Source: Kryptolebias marmoratus | Taxonomy: Eukaryota; Chordata; Actinopteri; Cyprinodontiformes; Rivulidae | Reading direction: 5' to 3' | Length of the DNA stretch: 64,000 nucleotides | NCBI RefSeq assembly: GCF_001649575.2 | Contig: NC_051452.1 | Location: 9,645,566 to 9,709,565 of the forward strand | Part shown: positions 46,060 to 56,670 of the stretch, piece by piece | How the letters are laid out: each line of letters starts with the position of its first letter | Position numbering within the stretch: position 1 is the first letter of the stretch | Notes under the pieces: model-generated | What the model saw: only the letters and a program-made list of their open reading frames with translations | Databases searched by the model: none | What the model was told of the DNA's origin: nothing | Translations under genes and position numbers: made by a program

Positions 46060-46500
46060 TAAAATTCAGTAAGAAACAGTTTGTCCTCATGTTGAATAAA
46101 AATGAATGACTTGACAACATTTAGCACAGTAAGTCTTTGAGAAATATGCATTTTCTAAACAATAGGAACAATGGACAATGGACAAGAGTAGCTAAAAGCT
46201 AAAATTGCCACAAAAGCTAAAACATTTAGTAAAATCAAAAAATTTAACTAAAAGCTAAATATTAGCACATCATTGGCTAAAGTAGATATAGTAAAACTAA
46301 AGGTTAAAGTTAAAACAACCAAAACAGTAGCTAAAATCTTAAATCAGCTAAACAGTATCTAAATATTAGCAAAACAGTAGCTAAAGATTAGAAAAGCAAA
46401 ATAGCACCAATGATAAAATTAGCAAAAATGTAGCTAAAATGTAAATATTAGCCAAATAACTAAATGCTAAAAGTGAACTACAGGTAAAAGCTAAAATTAT
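46060..46500 (+). repeat. Family B repeat, copy with long internal array
   Basis: From about 46190 the sequence is a run of diverged units such as GTAGCTAAAAGCTAAAATTG, AACTAAAAGCTAAATATTAG, CAAAACAGTAGCTAAA and AGGTAAAAGCTAAAATTATT. The GACTCAGCGTTC-type right end of the 34 kb copy is missing. Confidence 0.7.
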
Positions 46501-47409
46501 TAAACCTGCAGATTCTCCTTTAAATCTCCAACATATCAGTCAACATAAAAATCCAATAACTTCCTAGTCTCCAGGGTCTTAAATGAGACTGAGACGGCAG
46601 AGGACAGGTGATAATAACAACTTGTAAAGACAGATGTTTGAAAGCTAAATTGGACAGTAAATACTGTGCTGTCCACAGGGACTTTGTACTACACATCAAG
46701 CGGGATTGCTGGAGCATTAGTGAGGTATCAGCAGCCAGGCACTTCAAAAATATCTCCTTCTCCCTTCATTTATTTTCCCAGTTCTTCTTCTCTGGTGGTA
46801 GCACTTGGCCCCTCTTGGTTTTGCTCTCCTGTTCACTGCTTCACTTTTTTTCTCCCCCCTCTTTCAACTGGGATTAGCTGTAATATCTACAGGGGGGGAT
46901 ATTGGAACCGGTAGAATCAGGTACCAAACACCCTTACAGTTGGAAAACACGAATTAGGGGAAGGCAGCTTAAGGATGAAACCCCTTCTGAAGAGCAAAAC
47001 ATGAGCATGTGTGTTTCTGAAAGAGACGAAGCACAGGAGAGCTGAATGAGTCGATGCAGAGCAGCAGAGAAACTTTCAACACATTCACCTGTAGGAATAA
47101 AGTAGAAACAAAACGATGAATCCCATTTTTCTTCTTCCTATTTTTTATTTTTTACCCAGTTCAGATTTTTCTTTTGTTTATCCCTCTTTGTGACAGACTC
47201 CTCACCCACACACACTCCTCACCCTTTTGCATTTCCTCTCTTTGTTACTCTGTCTACTTTTCTTCTTCTCTTCATCATAATAGCCTGCAGATGCAATTCA
47301 TTTTGCAAGCAAAGTGTAGGTGGAGGCATTGTACTTTGAGCTTCAAAATCACTGCCGAAGCTCACACTCTCACCGGGTCTCAGATACTCCTGTGCCCATC
47401 AAGTTAGAT
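46501..47409. other. Unassigned non-coding DNA
   Basis: Pyrimidine-rich stretches at 46750-46870 and 47120-47270 leave several plus frames open without recognisable content. Confidence 0.5.
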
Positions 47410-47513
47410 TCAAGGTTTGACCAAAACTTCTCCAACTTTGTCATTTCCTAACATAAGATGTCTAGATTTCTGTCATAAAAGGTGGTTTGTGACATGCATT
47501 CTTTCATGAAATG
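47410..47513 (+). repeat. Family A 3'-end fragment (plus)
   Basis: TTCAAGGTTTGACCAAAACT, TTTCCTAACATAAGATGTC and a decayed palindrome, GCATTCTTTCATGAAATG. Only the last 100 bases of the family are present, so truncation is on the opposite side from most fragments. Confidence 0.75.
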
Positions 47514-48850
47514 AAATGTCTTTAAGTGGAGTTTTTCAGACTTGTTGAATATTTGTTTGCATTTCAGCAACAAATGAAAGAAAAAGACTCCTACAGGGGG
47601 TGTACCTTTGAGGAGAAAATAGGCAACATGTTGGCTGAAAATTAGGAATTTAAATGAGATGTCAGTTGATAAAAATACTGTTTTGCCTTTCAGATGATTT
47701 TGTCTGTGTGACACCATAAATTACTCAATATATGGAACAATAAGGCACAATTGCAGCACCCAAATCAGCTAAAGTATCGAGTCCACCAGGAAAATTAAAG
47801 GCTTTGTCAGTGTAAAACTGTAACTAGCTTAGTCAGCACACATTGTAATTACACCCTCTAACAGTCTGACTACAGATAGATGATTAGCTTCCAGTGGTGA
47901 TAGAATGTCACATATCCCGAGGTATAACCTGGGAGGACAACGAAGTGAAAAGAGGAAGCGCATAACGAGAGGATCCTATGTCTGCCGGGCGAAAAATCAG
48001 AGATGTGTCAAATGTGGTTGAAATGTTGAAACACGGACTTGAGTCTGAACAGATTTTAAGATGTGCACAGAGAGGAGGAAGTGTTGTGTGACCAAACACT
48101 GGGTTCAGTGTTGATCCTGGAAGAGGGGGGGGGGGCATTTGGATGCTTATTTTATTTTTTTGGCTGTGCTGTAAACAGAAACATTAATGCCCTTCTGTTG
48201 TAGTTTTAATAGAGACGTTGCTCATTAACTGCAGTCTGTTTGTTCACAGCTGATGTTATCACAGATGTTGCTGAAGAAATAAGGACCAATGGAGCTCTTT
48301 TTTTTTTTTATTGGTTGTGTTGAGGTTTATGTGGAGGGCTGGTGCTGCAGAATGTGTTTTGTTGGATTCAGTGTGTTATTTACATGTGAACTATATCTGG
48401 AGTTATCATTAATGGTTTGTCTTATATGTTCATTATTTAAAAGCTTTTGTCAAATAACATTTTGGCTGAGTTAATGCATAATAAAAATTAAAGCAAAGCC
48501 TTTATTTTTCTTGCAGTTTCTGAGTATGAAATCTTACTAAATAGATATGCGCTCCACTCCAGGAACATGTTTAATACTTGCTATATACACATTTAAAAGT
48601 ACTTGTTGTACAAGTAATTAAATGTGAAAAACAACTTAAAGAACAAATAATAACAGGAAAGTAACAGAGTTTACCTACTAAAGTTGGAAGTAGCAGCTAT
48701 CTTGAAATCCTAACTGGGGGTCGTCAGAGTTGCTCCCACTTCCCGAGTGGCATCTCCCATTTGTTGGGGCATTCCCGTTGAAATGTATGACTAAGAACTC
48801 TGAAATTCCCATTTCCCAGTCCTACTGGAACGCACCAAATGTATTTGTTG
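47514..48850. other. Unassigned non-coding DNA
   Basis: Includes a run of eleven G (48125-48135). The stretch 47920-48120 is open on minus and mixed in composition, but no protein is recognised. Confidence 0.5.
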
Positions 48851-49078
48851 CAGGTGACTCTTATCTACTACCACACCAAATCTGTGCTTGGTGTCTGTAA
48901 AATTGACTGAGCTTTGGCCATTTGTGCGTTTCCCAGTAAGCCTAAGCTCTGGCAGCCATCCTCAATTGGGTTGACTCTAGAATTTAATCTGTTGTAGAAA
49001 TATGTCCAATGATTATTAGCTGAACATTTCGTTATAATCTGTCCTGTGGTTCATGGGATATTTTGCTAACAGACAAAG
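48851..49078 (-). repeat. Family A copy (minus), immediately upstream of the Tc1-like element
   Basis: Landmarks are GACTCTTATCTACTACCACA, GTCTGTAAAATTGACTGAGC, GGCAGCCATCCTCAATTGGG, AAATATGTCCAATGATTATT and ATATTTTGCTAACAGACAAA. It ends 32 bases before the Tc1-like insertion site. Confidence 0.8.
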
Positions 49079-49112
49079 ATACACCTGTCATGTTGGCAAG
49101 CTTTAGTCAGTA

Positions 49113-49323
49113 CACTCCTGATCAAAATCTTAAGACCAGTCAAAAAATTGCAAGAATTTGCATTTTGCACTATTGGATCTTAAGAAGGTTTTAAGTAGAG
49201 CTTCACAATGTTAAAATAAGAAATCAGCGTAAGAGACAAAAACTTTTGAGCGGGGAATTTTCTGCAAACTGCATTTACACTCAAACATGATTTTTTCAGC
49301 TGATCAAAAGTTTAGGACCATAG
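49113..49323 (+). repeat. Tc1-like left inverted repeat (IR/DR)
   Basis: Outer direct repeat at about 49118-49140, inner direct repeat at 49301-49323. The sequence between them (ACAAAAACTTTTGAGCGGGG and neighbours) is also mirrored in the right repeat. Confidence 0.95.
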
Positions 49324-49403
49324 TCTTTAAAAGCCAAAAGCTGTGCAAAAATCTGGATTCCATGTCATTTTCTGTCAAGTCTTTACAGTGTCAAGACCTC
49401 CTG

Positions 49404-50406
49404 ATGGCAAAAGCAAAAAAGCTTACTGACTTTGAACGTGGTAGGACTGTTGAGCTGCATAAACAAGGCCTCTCACAACGTGCCATCGCTGCTGAGGTTG
49501 GACGCAGTAAGACAGTCATTTTGCATTTTTTAAATGATCCTGNNNNNNNNNNNNNNNNNNNNNNNNNNNNNNNNNNNNNNNNNNNNNNNNNNNNNNNNNN
49601 NNNNNNNNNNNNNNNNNNNNNNNNNNNNNNNNNNNNNNNNNNNNNNNNNNNNNNNNNNNNNNNNNNNNNNNNNNNNNNNNNNNNNNNNNNNNNNNNNNNN
49701 NNNNNNNNNNNNNNNNNNNNNNNNNNNNNNNNNNNNNNNNNNNNNNNNNNNNNNNNNNNNNNNNNNNNNNNNNNNNNNNNNNNNNNNNNNNNNNNNNNNN
49801 NNNNNNNNNNNNNNNNNNNNNNNNNNNNNNNNNNNNNNNNNNNNNNNNNNNNNNNNNNNNNNNNNNNNNNNNNNNNNNNNNNNNNNNNNNNNNNNNNNNN
49901 NNNNNNNNNNNNNNNNNNNNNNNNNNNNNNNNNNNNNNNNNNNNNNNNNNNNNNNNNNNNNNNNNNNNNNNNNNNNNNNNNNNNNNNNNNNNNNNNNNNN
50001 NNNNNNNNNNNNNNNNNNNNNNNNNNNNNNNNNNNNNNNNNNNNNNNNNNNNNNNNNNNNNNNNNNNNNNNNNNNNNNNNNNNNNNNNNNNNNNNNNNNN
50101 NNNNNNNNNNNNNNNNNNNNNNNNNNNNNNNNNNNNNNNNNNNNNNNNNNNNNNNNNNNNNNNNNNNNNNNNNNNNNNNNNNNNNNNNNNNNNNNNNNNN
50201 NNNNNNNNNNNNNNNNNNNNNNNNNNNNNNNNNNNNNNNNNNNNNNNNNNNNNNNNNNNNNNNNNNNNNNNNNNNNNNGGATGCCCTTCGTGAAGCCATC
50301 TTCAACACTTGAAGCAACGTTCCCACTAGCCTCCTGGAAACACTGGCATCAAGCATGCCTAAACGATTGTTTGAAGTTGAAGAATGGTGGAGCTACTCAT
50401 TACTGA
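49404..50406 (+). pseudogene. Tc1-like transposase, broken and with an unsequenced middle
   Basis: The natural start is the ATG at 49404, reading MAKAKKLTDFERGR and continuing with a paired-type helix-turn-helix (LHKQGLSQRAIAAEVGRSK), the DNA-binding half of Tc1-family transposases. The DDE catalytic region falls in the N run. After the gap the same frame reads DALREAIFNT and meets TGA at 50310-50312. Family-like residues continue beyond that stop (SMPKRL at about 50357-50374). The usual C-terminal GGATHY then appears in a different frame, ending at TGA 50404-50406. One stop and one frame change in the last 100 bases therefore make this copy non-functional, unless they are sequence errors. 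Expected full length is about 334-340 residues. Confidence 0.92.
49543..50278. other. Assembly gap (736 N) inside the Tc1-like transposase
   Basis: Unresolved bases. The stated size keeps the frame of the upstream transposase part and gives a standard total length, so the estimate is plausible. Confidence 1.
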
Positions 50407-50463
50407 GTCCTTTTTTTTTGACACTTTGATTTCTGTTTTGGGGGGTTTTCAGGTTTTTTTGAG

Positions 50464-50675
50464 CTATGGTCTTAAACTTTTGATCATCTGAAAAAAATCA
50501 TGTTTGAGTGTAAATGCAGTTTTCAATTAATTCCCCGCTCAAAAGTTTTTGTCTCTTATGCTGATTTCTTCTTTTAACATTGTGAAGATCTACTTAGAAC
50601 CTTCTTAAGATCCAATAGTGCAAAATGCAAATTCTTGCAATTTTTTGACTGGTCTTAAGATTTTGATCAGGAGTG
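50464..50675 (-). repeat. Tc1-like right inverted repeat (IR/DR)
   Basis: Reverse complement of the left repeat with a handful of differences (for example ATTAATTGAAAAC against the left ATTTTCTGCAAAC). Inner and outer direct repeats are both preserved. Confidence 0.95.
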
Positions 50676-50677
50676 TA

Positions 50678-51949
50678 TGTTATTTTTTACTAACTGGTTT
50701 GTGGAAAATGAACACCGTTCTCAGTGGTAATGGGGAAAGTTGCACTTTGCACAGTGGAAGGAATCCCAAACCACAGCTCAAAACAAAGTGTAAGGAGCTG
50801 CAGGTTTTGTTTATCAGGCAGGATCATTGCTGTCAATGGATAGAGAGAATACATCAACATTTTAACATCAATTTCTTTCTTGCAGCACTAGAAAATTTGC
50901 TTGAAGAGAGCATTTGTGGTGACTTATAACCTTTAATCAAGTGTGTCAAATGATCTGCTGATGACTGGTGTGTTTATATTCATAATTAGTCATTTATCAG
51001 GTGGTTGGTTCAGTTGATAAAACTGCTTATCTACAAGCTTTCTCAACGTTTTGTCTCCCAATAGCATATTTAAGAAGAAAAAAAATACACAAAATAAATA
51101 AAGCTGCCAATATTCAGTTTATGTTTTATCCTTGAATTGGCGCTGAAAGACCAAGCCCAACAAAACACTGACTGTCTTTCAATGCTTTCTGACTTCTCTC
51201 ACTCCATCTGGCACTCGGCTCTAAGCCTGTTTGTTCCTCTTTGTTTAAATTTATAAAAATGGGTCAGAAATCTATTCTCCCACTGCATATTCAGACAACA
51301 ATAGCAGTATGTTGTTAAGAGGAATAAGCTGCTGTGTATCAGGCTTTAGTTACACGCATAATACTTCAAACAATTCATCGCTGGCTTTAGTCTGTTCATG
51401 GGATTTAGTTACAATGAGTAAAAATATGCAAATATCACCAGATTATCCTTTAAAAATCAATGCAGATATTCTTTCTTTCTGAATGTAAATGGCCTCAGCT
51501 GGGGTCTTCGTGACAAAGTCTTGCACTCTGTATTCATAGCAGGCAAAGCAGAAAAAAAACCTTATGACTTTAATTTCTTATGCCTGAGCTGAAGGTTCTG
51601 AATAGGATTAGTGTAGACATTAATTTGCACTGAAAGGCAAAATTATAATGGTTCTACTAATATCTTTATTCATATTGGGGAGACAGAAAAGATTTAAAAA
51701 TGAGGATACAATGCAGATTCAAAGCAAAATCAGCATGGCAGTGAGCATATCTGACATCTAACTTTATATCAATGCTTCATTCAGGAGAAAAGAGCGTACA
51801 GTGACAATATGTTACAAATATGAACACTCAGTTATTAGGAGGAAAGACCACTGATGCAGAAAGAAATGTTGAATAAATTCTACTAGGGTAGATCAAGATT
51901 GGAGGAAGTAAGATTAAAGATTAAAGCCCAATTATTCCTTAAAGTTATG
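50678..51949. other. Unassigned non-coding DNA
   Basis: No gene is supported. The 103-codon frame at 50618-50929 starts inside the Tc1-like right repeat. The part at about 51420-51560 has mixed texture (ATATGCAAATATCACC, an octamer-like core) but nothing decisive. Confidence 0.45.
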
Positions 51950-52110
51950 GATATCATCTTATGTTTCAGCAGTTTTGGTCACGCTCAGAGTTTGCGTTGT
52001 GATCGACTCTCAGCTACTACCACATCAAAGTTTGGCTCAATATCTGTAAAATTGTATCTGTAAATCTGCCTTTTGGCAGTGGGTAATCATATAATGTCAC
52101 ATCATGAAAT
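51950..52110. repeat. Family A composite: minus piece joined to a plus hairpin end
   Basis: The minus part has AGTTTTGGTCACGCTCAGAG, GACTCTCAGCTACTACCACA and CAATATCTGTAAAATTG. It is followed at once by the plus-strand family start, with the perfect hairpin CTGCC-TTTT-GGCAG at 52066-52079 and GTGGGTAATCATATAATGTC. The abrupt orientation switch marks a rearrangement or nested insertion. Confidence 0.7.
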
Positions 52111-53749
52111 TTGACTAAAGCTTGTCATTTACTCTATCAGATCCACTTCATGGAAATGGATCGGAAGCCCTACTCTTTATTAATGACATCTGTTTCAGTG
52201 TCGAACGGCAACAGTTTCCTCCGTCTGTATGTTTGCTGACTGGAAATCTTTTGTTGACTGTCGCAGCTGCGGCACACACATCAGAAAATAATAGTGTTTG
52301 CAATCGTCAGCGCAAACAAAGCAATCAACAGAGGAAAAGGGAAAAAAAAAGTGGGGACTGTAAGATGTGCAACCTCAAAATGCTACAGTGAAAGGATCCC
52401 CACCTGCCACCTAAAGAATGCAGAGGCCAATTTTTGCTTTGACTGTCCTCTGGAGGTCTGATGACTCAATGGAAGAGAAAAAGGACACCTGGAGCAGCAG
52501 GCCTTCTGATCAATACCCAGCAGGCCTTGGCAATACAAGAGGTCAGAGTGTTTCGTGGTTGATTGGTGGAAAGCCCAAAATAACCCGCAGCTTGTCAGGG
52601 CGCCTGTGACCCCATCATTGACACCAGCACTTGGCGAGATTGGGGCAACATCAACAAATGCACACGGCGGAATGGAGTTGTATTGGATTTCAGCTCAACA
52701 GCCTTTTGAGTTTTATCCTTGCTACTTTCTGATTGTAAGCCAACATTCTGTGCTCTGGTTTCTATATTGTGCTCGTTTAACTTGCTGTGAAATTGTTATC
52801 TGTTTTTTGTCTCTCCTGCAGGGAGGAAAATACGTCGCTCTATTACACCGCTCTGTGAGCCTGCTGTGCGTTGTAGCACAAGAGTTCATGTACGCCTCAT
52901 GTTCCAAGTTTGTACAACGATTCTTGTATAAAGCTGAAACATGATAAAAGTACATTTCTACCGTCTGTGGCGTTTACATGATTTTAAGCTGCTGGCATAC
53001 ATTGGCTCCAGTTTTGAGTATTTAAAGGAAAAGCTAACATCAAAGCTGAGCAGACCCATAGAAAACTGGAGCACCACAAGAGAGAAACTCTTTTATTTTT
53101 TTATTTTTATTTTTGCTGTTTATGTTGAGCTTCTCAAGCAGAATTTAACATGGATTTATTATTGGTATCACATCCTAACAAACACATATACAGAAAAGTT
53201 GTACTGAATGGTTTACTGGATTCGATTAACTTTGTACTTCAGCTAAAGAAATGTTGAATGTTTTCTAAATCACACCTTTCAGTAATGAGCATATATCTTG
53301 TCATCACATTGCATTAGTATTCTGCTTTATTCCAGCCCTTAACATCTGTTTACCGCACATATGTTTCTTAATTCAGCCAATATACTAATAAAGCTGCTCA
53401 GTCAGACAAAGTTAGGAACAACAGAATGTCTCAAAGGTTTTCCCCGGAGCTGCTGCTCCACTTCATTCTGCCAGATATAGTATACCTCAGCCTTTTATCA
53501 CTGTACAATTCAGCCTTTAAGTGCAATACAGTTCAGTTCCTAATTAATTAATCTTTAGATCCTTATTGCAAAAATGACCTGTGCACAAATCGCATTCATC
53601 AAACAAAAGATGTTCAGACTTGACTTAAAGGTTTTTTTCTTTAAATGCCTGAGAAAAAAAGAATTCTTTTAAATACATGAAGCAATAGCATTGTGCCAGA
53701 TAGATTAGATTTAACCCAACACATATGATTTTTTTTTTTTTTTTTTAAA
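52111..53749. other. Unassigned non-coding DNA with a mixed-composition stretch
   Basis: About 52390-52720 is open in several frames and free of simple repeats, which could be conserved DNA or chance. No protein family is recognised in the frame at 52555-52944. A T run lies at about 53729-53746. Confidence 0.4.
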
Positions 53750-54180
53750 CCAGCTGGCATAAAATTGTTAAATAGCCCTTCCAAATTGCGGTCGTCCCAC
53801 CTCAGTGTTTATGAGGCGGCCATGAGACAACTATCCTTAACAACCGCCGCCCTCCATCTGTTCTACCATCCTTAACACCTTAAATAAATCCCCCGTCCAT
53901 CTCCGATGACAAGATAAATACAGCCCAGCAGCTCAACAGAAAGGAAAACCTGTCCTCCCCCGGAGAGGAAGCATTCACTTGCCTGAAGGACGATAAGGGA
54001 AAGCAATGATTTGAGAAGTGAAGTCTTGTAGAATAAGCTCCGGATGTTACGAAGGGAATTTTTGCCCTTACGATGAAGGGCAGCTATCATTAGCAGGTAC
54101 TTATGATAGCTGCCGATAAACCTGCGCTTAACTGAATTTGCTGTTGGATTATTTCATATTTGCCTGCATGTAATTATTTT
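53750..54180. promoter_or_regulatory. Candidate conserved non-coding block with hairpin
   Basis: Begins just after an 18-base T run and contrasts strongly with its surroundings: balanced composition, repeated AACTATCCTTAAC-type motifs (ACTATCCTTAACAACC, ACCATCCTTAACACC), and CGATGACAAGATAAATAC with a GATA core. It also has the perfect hairpin at 54079-54114. The 72-codon minus frame (53872-54090) has no recognised domain. This is my strongest texture-based enhancer candidate, but no conservation was measured. Confidence 0.4.
54079..54114. repeat. Perfect 12-bp inverted repeat with 12-nt spacer
   Basis: GGCAGCTATCAT (54079-54090) and ATGATAGCTGCC (54103-54114) are exact reverse complements around TAGCAGGTACTT. 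The arms hold AGCTATCA/TGATAGCT, with GATA cores facing opposite ways. A paired transcription-factor site or a small structured RNA are both possible. Confidence 0.8.
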
Positions 54181-54530
54181 TTAATTTATTTAGACAAACA
54201 CAGCCTTCCTCCACCGATTCTGGGCCAAAGCCATAGGGGATAAAGAAAATCCACCCTGAGCCAGAGGTGCCTCCAGCAGAGCAACACAGGAGGTTGATCG
54301 CAGAAATATTTTCAGTCGTCTGAAGCAGCAGCAGGTGTCAGAATGTCAAAATGACACAAACGTGTTTTTCTAACAATAGAAGACATTTTGTGGAAGACGG
54401 TAGACTAAATTCCAACACAGCATGACGAGGGATAAAACTTTGTCCATTTCATGTATCTGTGATTGGAATTCTGGGTAATATAATTGGAGCCATATTACTT
54501 TAAAAGCGTGAAATCACAGTTTAAATATCA

Positions 54531-54805
54531 TCCCAATTTAAAATGGCTGCCACAACCAACTGAGCTTAGCCAACATAAGGATAACTTCAAGTCTGTTTTA
54601 CAGATTTTGAGTTAGAATTTGGTATGGAAGCTGAGAGTCTTCCTCAACTAAATCTCTGAGTACTATCCACATCTCGTAGGATCTCACAATATTACATGAG
54701 ATAAAACATTTGACCAAAATGGTGCTAACTTCTCAGCAAAAGGTGATTTTAGTTTAAAACTCTGGCATGAAAGGTACTGGGTGATATGCATCCCTTCAAA
54801 GAATT
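54531..54805 (+). repeat. Family A copy (plus, 3' two thirds)
   Basis: Starts AATTTAAAATGGCTGCCACA and runs through TTTTACAGATTTTGAGTTAG, TTTGACCAAAATGGTGCTAA and TTTTAGTTTAAAACTCTGGC. It ends at a decayed palindrome, GCATCCCTTCAAAGAATTAA. Confidence 0.8.
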
Positions 54806-55441
54806 AAAGGCCTTTAACTCCCAAAGAAAATTTAATTACTAAAGAGCATTTATTGTGCTTTCTGAACAAACACTAATAAAATTAAGCTCAGTATTGTGCT
54901 ACGAGGGACTTAGTGGCAGATTTACAAGAACATTGATAGTTTTATAGAAATCTCTTCATCCTAATTTCTAAACGCACCCCATAAATGTTTTTATCATATG
55001 TCCAGAACCCATCACTTTGCTTTATTGGAAAAAGTGGCCAAACTAAACAGGGAAAGTGTTTTTTTGTTGTTTTTTTTTTAAATCTAGCATCTAAAACAAA
55101 AGACCCTATTTTACATCTCAGCAGAATGAAAAGTGCAAAAATGTCTATCATGAGACAAAAATCAAGCAATTAAATTGATGGCAGCTAAAAATACGCTCAT
55201 ATAAAGCAGAAAGTGAACAAAGAGAGGGAGCTTAATTGTTATAATGACTTCTAAAATTTGCCACAAACAGATGTGAATGAATCCAAATTGCACTCAGCTA
55301 GCTCAGGTGCAAAAGATCTAAATTTAGGCCAGAAAGAGATCAGCAAAAATGAAACCGGTGATGAAGAATCAAGAGTGGAGGGTAAATTTGATCAAAGTAG
55401 TGGAGGAAATTCCAAATGAGCAAAAAGATCTGGTAGTGCTT
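54806..55441. other. Unassigned AT-rich DNA
   Basis: Both strands are open at 54942-55173, but the translated peptides show no recognised domain. Confidence 0.5.
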
Positions 55442-55671
55442 TGGAGCATGTGTTGTGAAGGACTCTCAGCTACTTCCACACCAAATCGTAGCTCAGTATC
55501 TGACTGAGTTACAGGCATATCAGTGTTTGCCAAAGTTGTTTTGCTGTGGTGTCCATCTTGAATTGGGTAAAGTCCAAAAGTTAAATCAGTTGCAGGGGTG
55601 CATCCAGTGAATAATTTCAGTTTCATTAAAATCTGTTCAATGATTCATGGGCTATTGTGTTAATCGCACAG
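55442..55671 (-). repeat. Family A copy (minus)
   Basis: Landmarks are GGACTCTCAGCTACTTCCAC, GTAGCTCAGTATCTGACTGA, GTGGTGTCCATCTTGAATTG, GGGTGCATCCAGTGAATAAT and TTCATTAAAATCTGTTCAAT. Confidence 0.8.
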
Positions 55672-56279
55672 ATAAACTAACCGCTGTGATACAGGGTGGA
55701 GCAAAGCAGGAAGAACAATGGCTTCCCTGGCCTGTTTCTAAAATTATCTTGGACCCGGCTCTTGCCCACACTCTTCCTCCCGATCTGTTCGTCTCTCCTG
55801 TCGTTTGTTTAATTTCCACTCCTGCATCAATTATTCAGCTGCTCCTGTGTTCTTTTTGTCTTTGATTTTCCTCCGTTTTTTTAGCGTGTTTGCTGGATTT
55901 GTTGTCCCATAACTCACAAAAATGTCTGTAACCTTTTTTTATATTGCCACTTTTTTTTTTCTCCTTTAAGTTTGTTTTTGTTTTGGCACAGCAGAACAGT
56001 ACTTTTCTGGTACTAGTTGTCCTAAAGATCACCACCTGATCTGCCCTTTGACCTTCAAACACTTCTTAGCCTTGCAAAGATGTCACATTTTTCTCTTTTT
56101 TTCAAGAGATCATTGCGCAAAAAAAGAAACACCACTATTAAAACGTTAGTCAATCCCATACTCTACACATATTTGGTATAAACCTTTGTGGAAACACTAC
56201 AGAGATAACAGCCATATTTGACGTTTTTCTTTTACTCTAAGGAAACATTGAGAAGTGATTCATGTACGTCTCTAATATT
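55672..56279. other. Unassigned non-coding DNA
   Basis: No gene is supported. T-rich around 55880-55980. Confidence 0.55.
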
Positions 56280-56670
56280 CATCACCTGCCACCATGGCAA
56301 GGCAGGCAATCATGTAAATTGACTCTGTTTTTCATGTTTGGTTGTGTGTCAGCAAAATATCTCATAGAAAGTAATAACTGGGTGTACCTTTACAACTGAT
56401 TAACGTTTGGAGTCAGCCCAATTCATCATGTCCTCCACAGCTAATCGCCTACACAAAAACAGGCCCACCTCAGTGAATTTTCCAGATATTGAGCTGAAAT
56501 TTGGTGTGCTAGTAACGGACCGTCAATCACAACACACACTCCAAGCATGAAATTGTGCAGAATGTTATTTTCAAGGTCTCACCAAAAACTGGCTGTCACT
56601 ACGTCAGGTCTCAACATAAAATGATCTTAGTTTGAAACTTTGAAAGATGGAGGGAGCCTTCAAGGAATGC
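56280..56670 (+). repeat. Family A, second full-length copy (plus)
   Basis: Starts with hairpin-capable CCTGCC...GGCAGG and GCAATCATG, then GTCAGCAAAATATCTCATAG, TTTACAACTGATTAACGTTT and AGATATTGAGCTGAAATTTG. It ends GCCTTCAAGGAATGC, where the left arm of the palindrome has decayed. A short segment after CTCATAG, covering the TTTTAATGAAACTC landmark, is deleted. Confidence 0.85.

Larger units (their letters stand above)
49111..50677 (+). mobile_element. Tc1/mariner-type transposon with IR/DR ends, interrupted by a gap
   Basis: The element spans 49113-50675 and is flanked by TA on both sides (49111-49112, 50676-50677), the standard Tc1/mariner duplication. The inverted repeats are about 211 bases each and only a few positions differ, so the insertion is fairly young. 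Each repeat carries two related direct repeats, an outer TGATCAAAATCTTAAGACCA and an inner TGATCAAAAGTTTAGGACCA. This is the IR/DR layout of Sleeping Beauty-like fish elements. Total length of 1563 bases, including 736 N, matches the usual 1.5-1.6 kb. The transposase gene inside is broken. Confidence 0.96.

Noticed and set aside
49391..50356. Long minus-strand frame across the second gap
   Set aside because: It is the antisense of the Tc1-like transposase plus unknown bases.
54079..54114. Hairpin as a microRNA precursor
   Set aside because: The stem is only 12 bp, and the bases beyond the arms do not extend the pairing to the roughly 22 bp needed.
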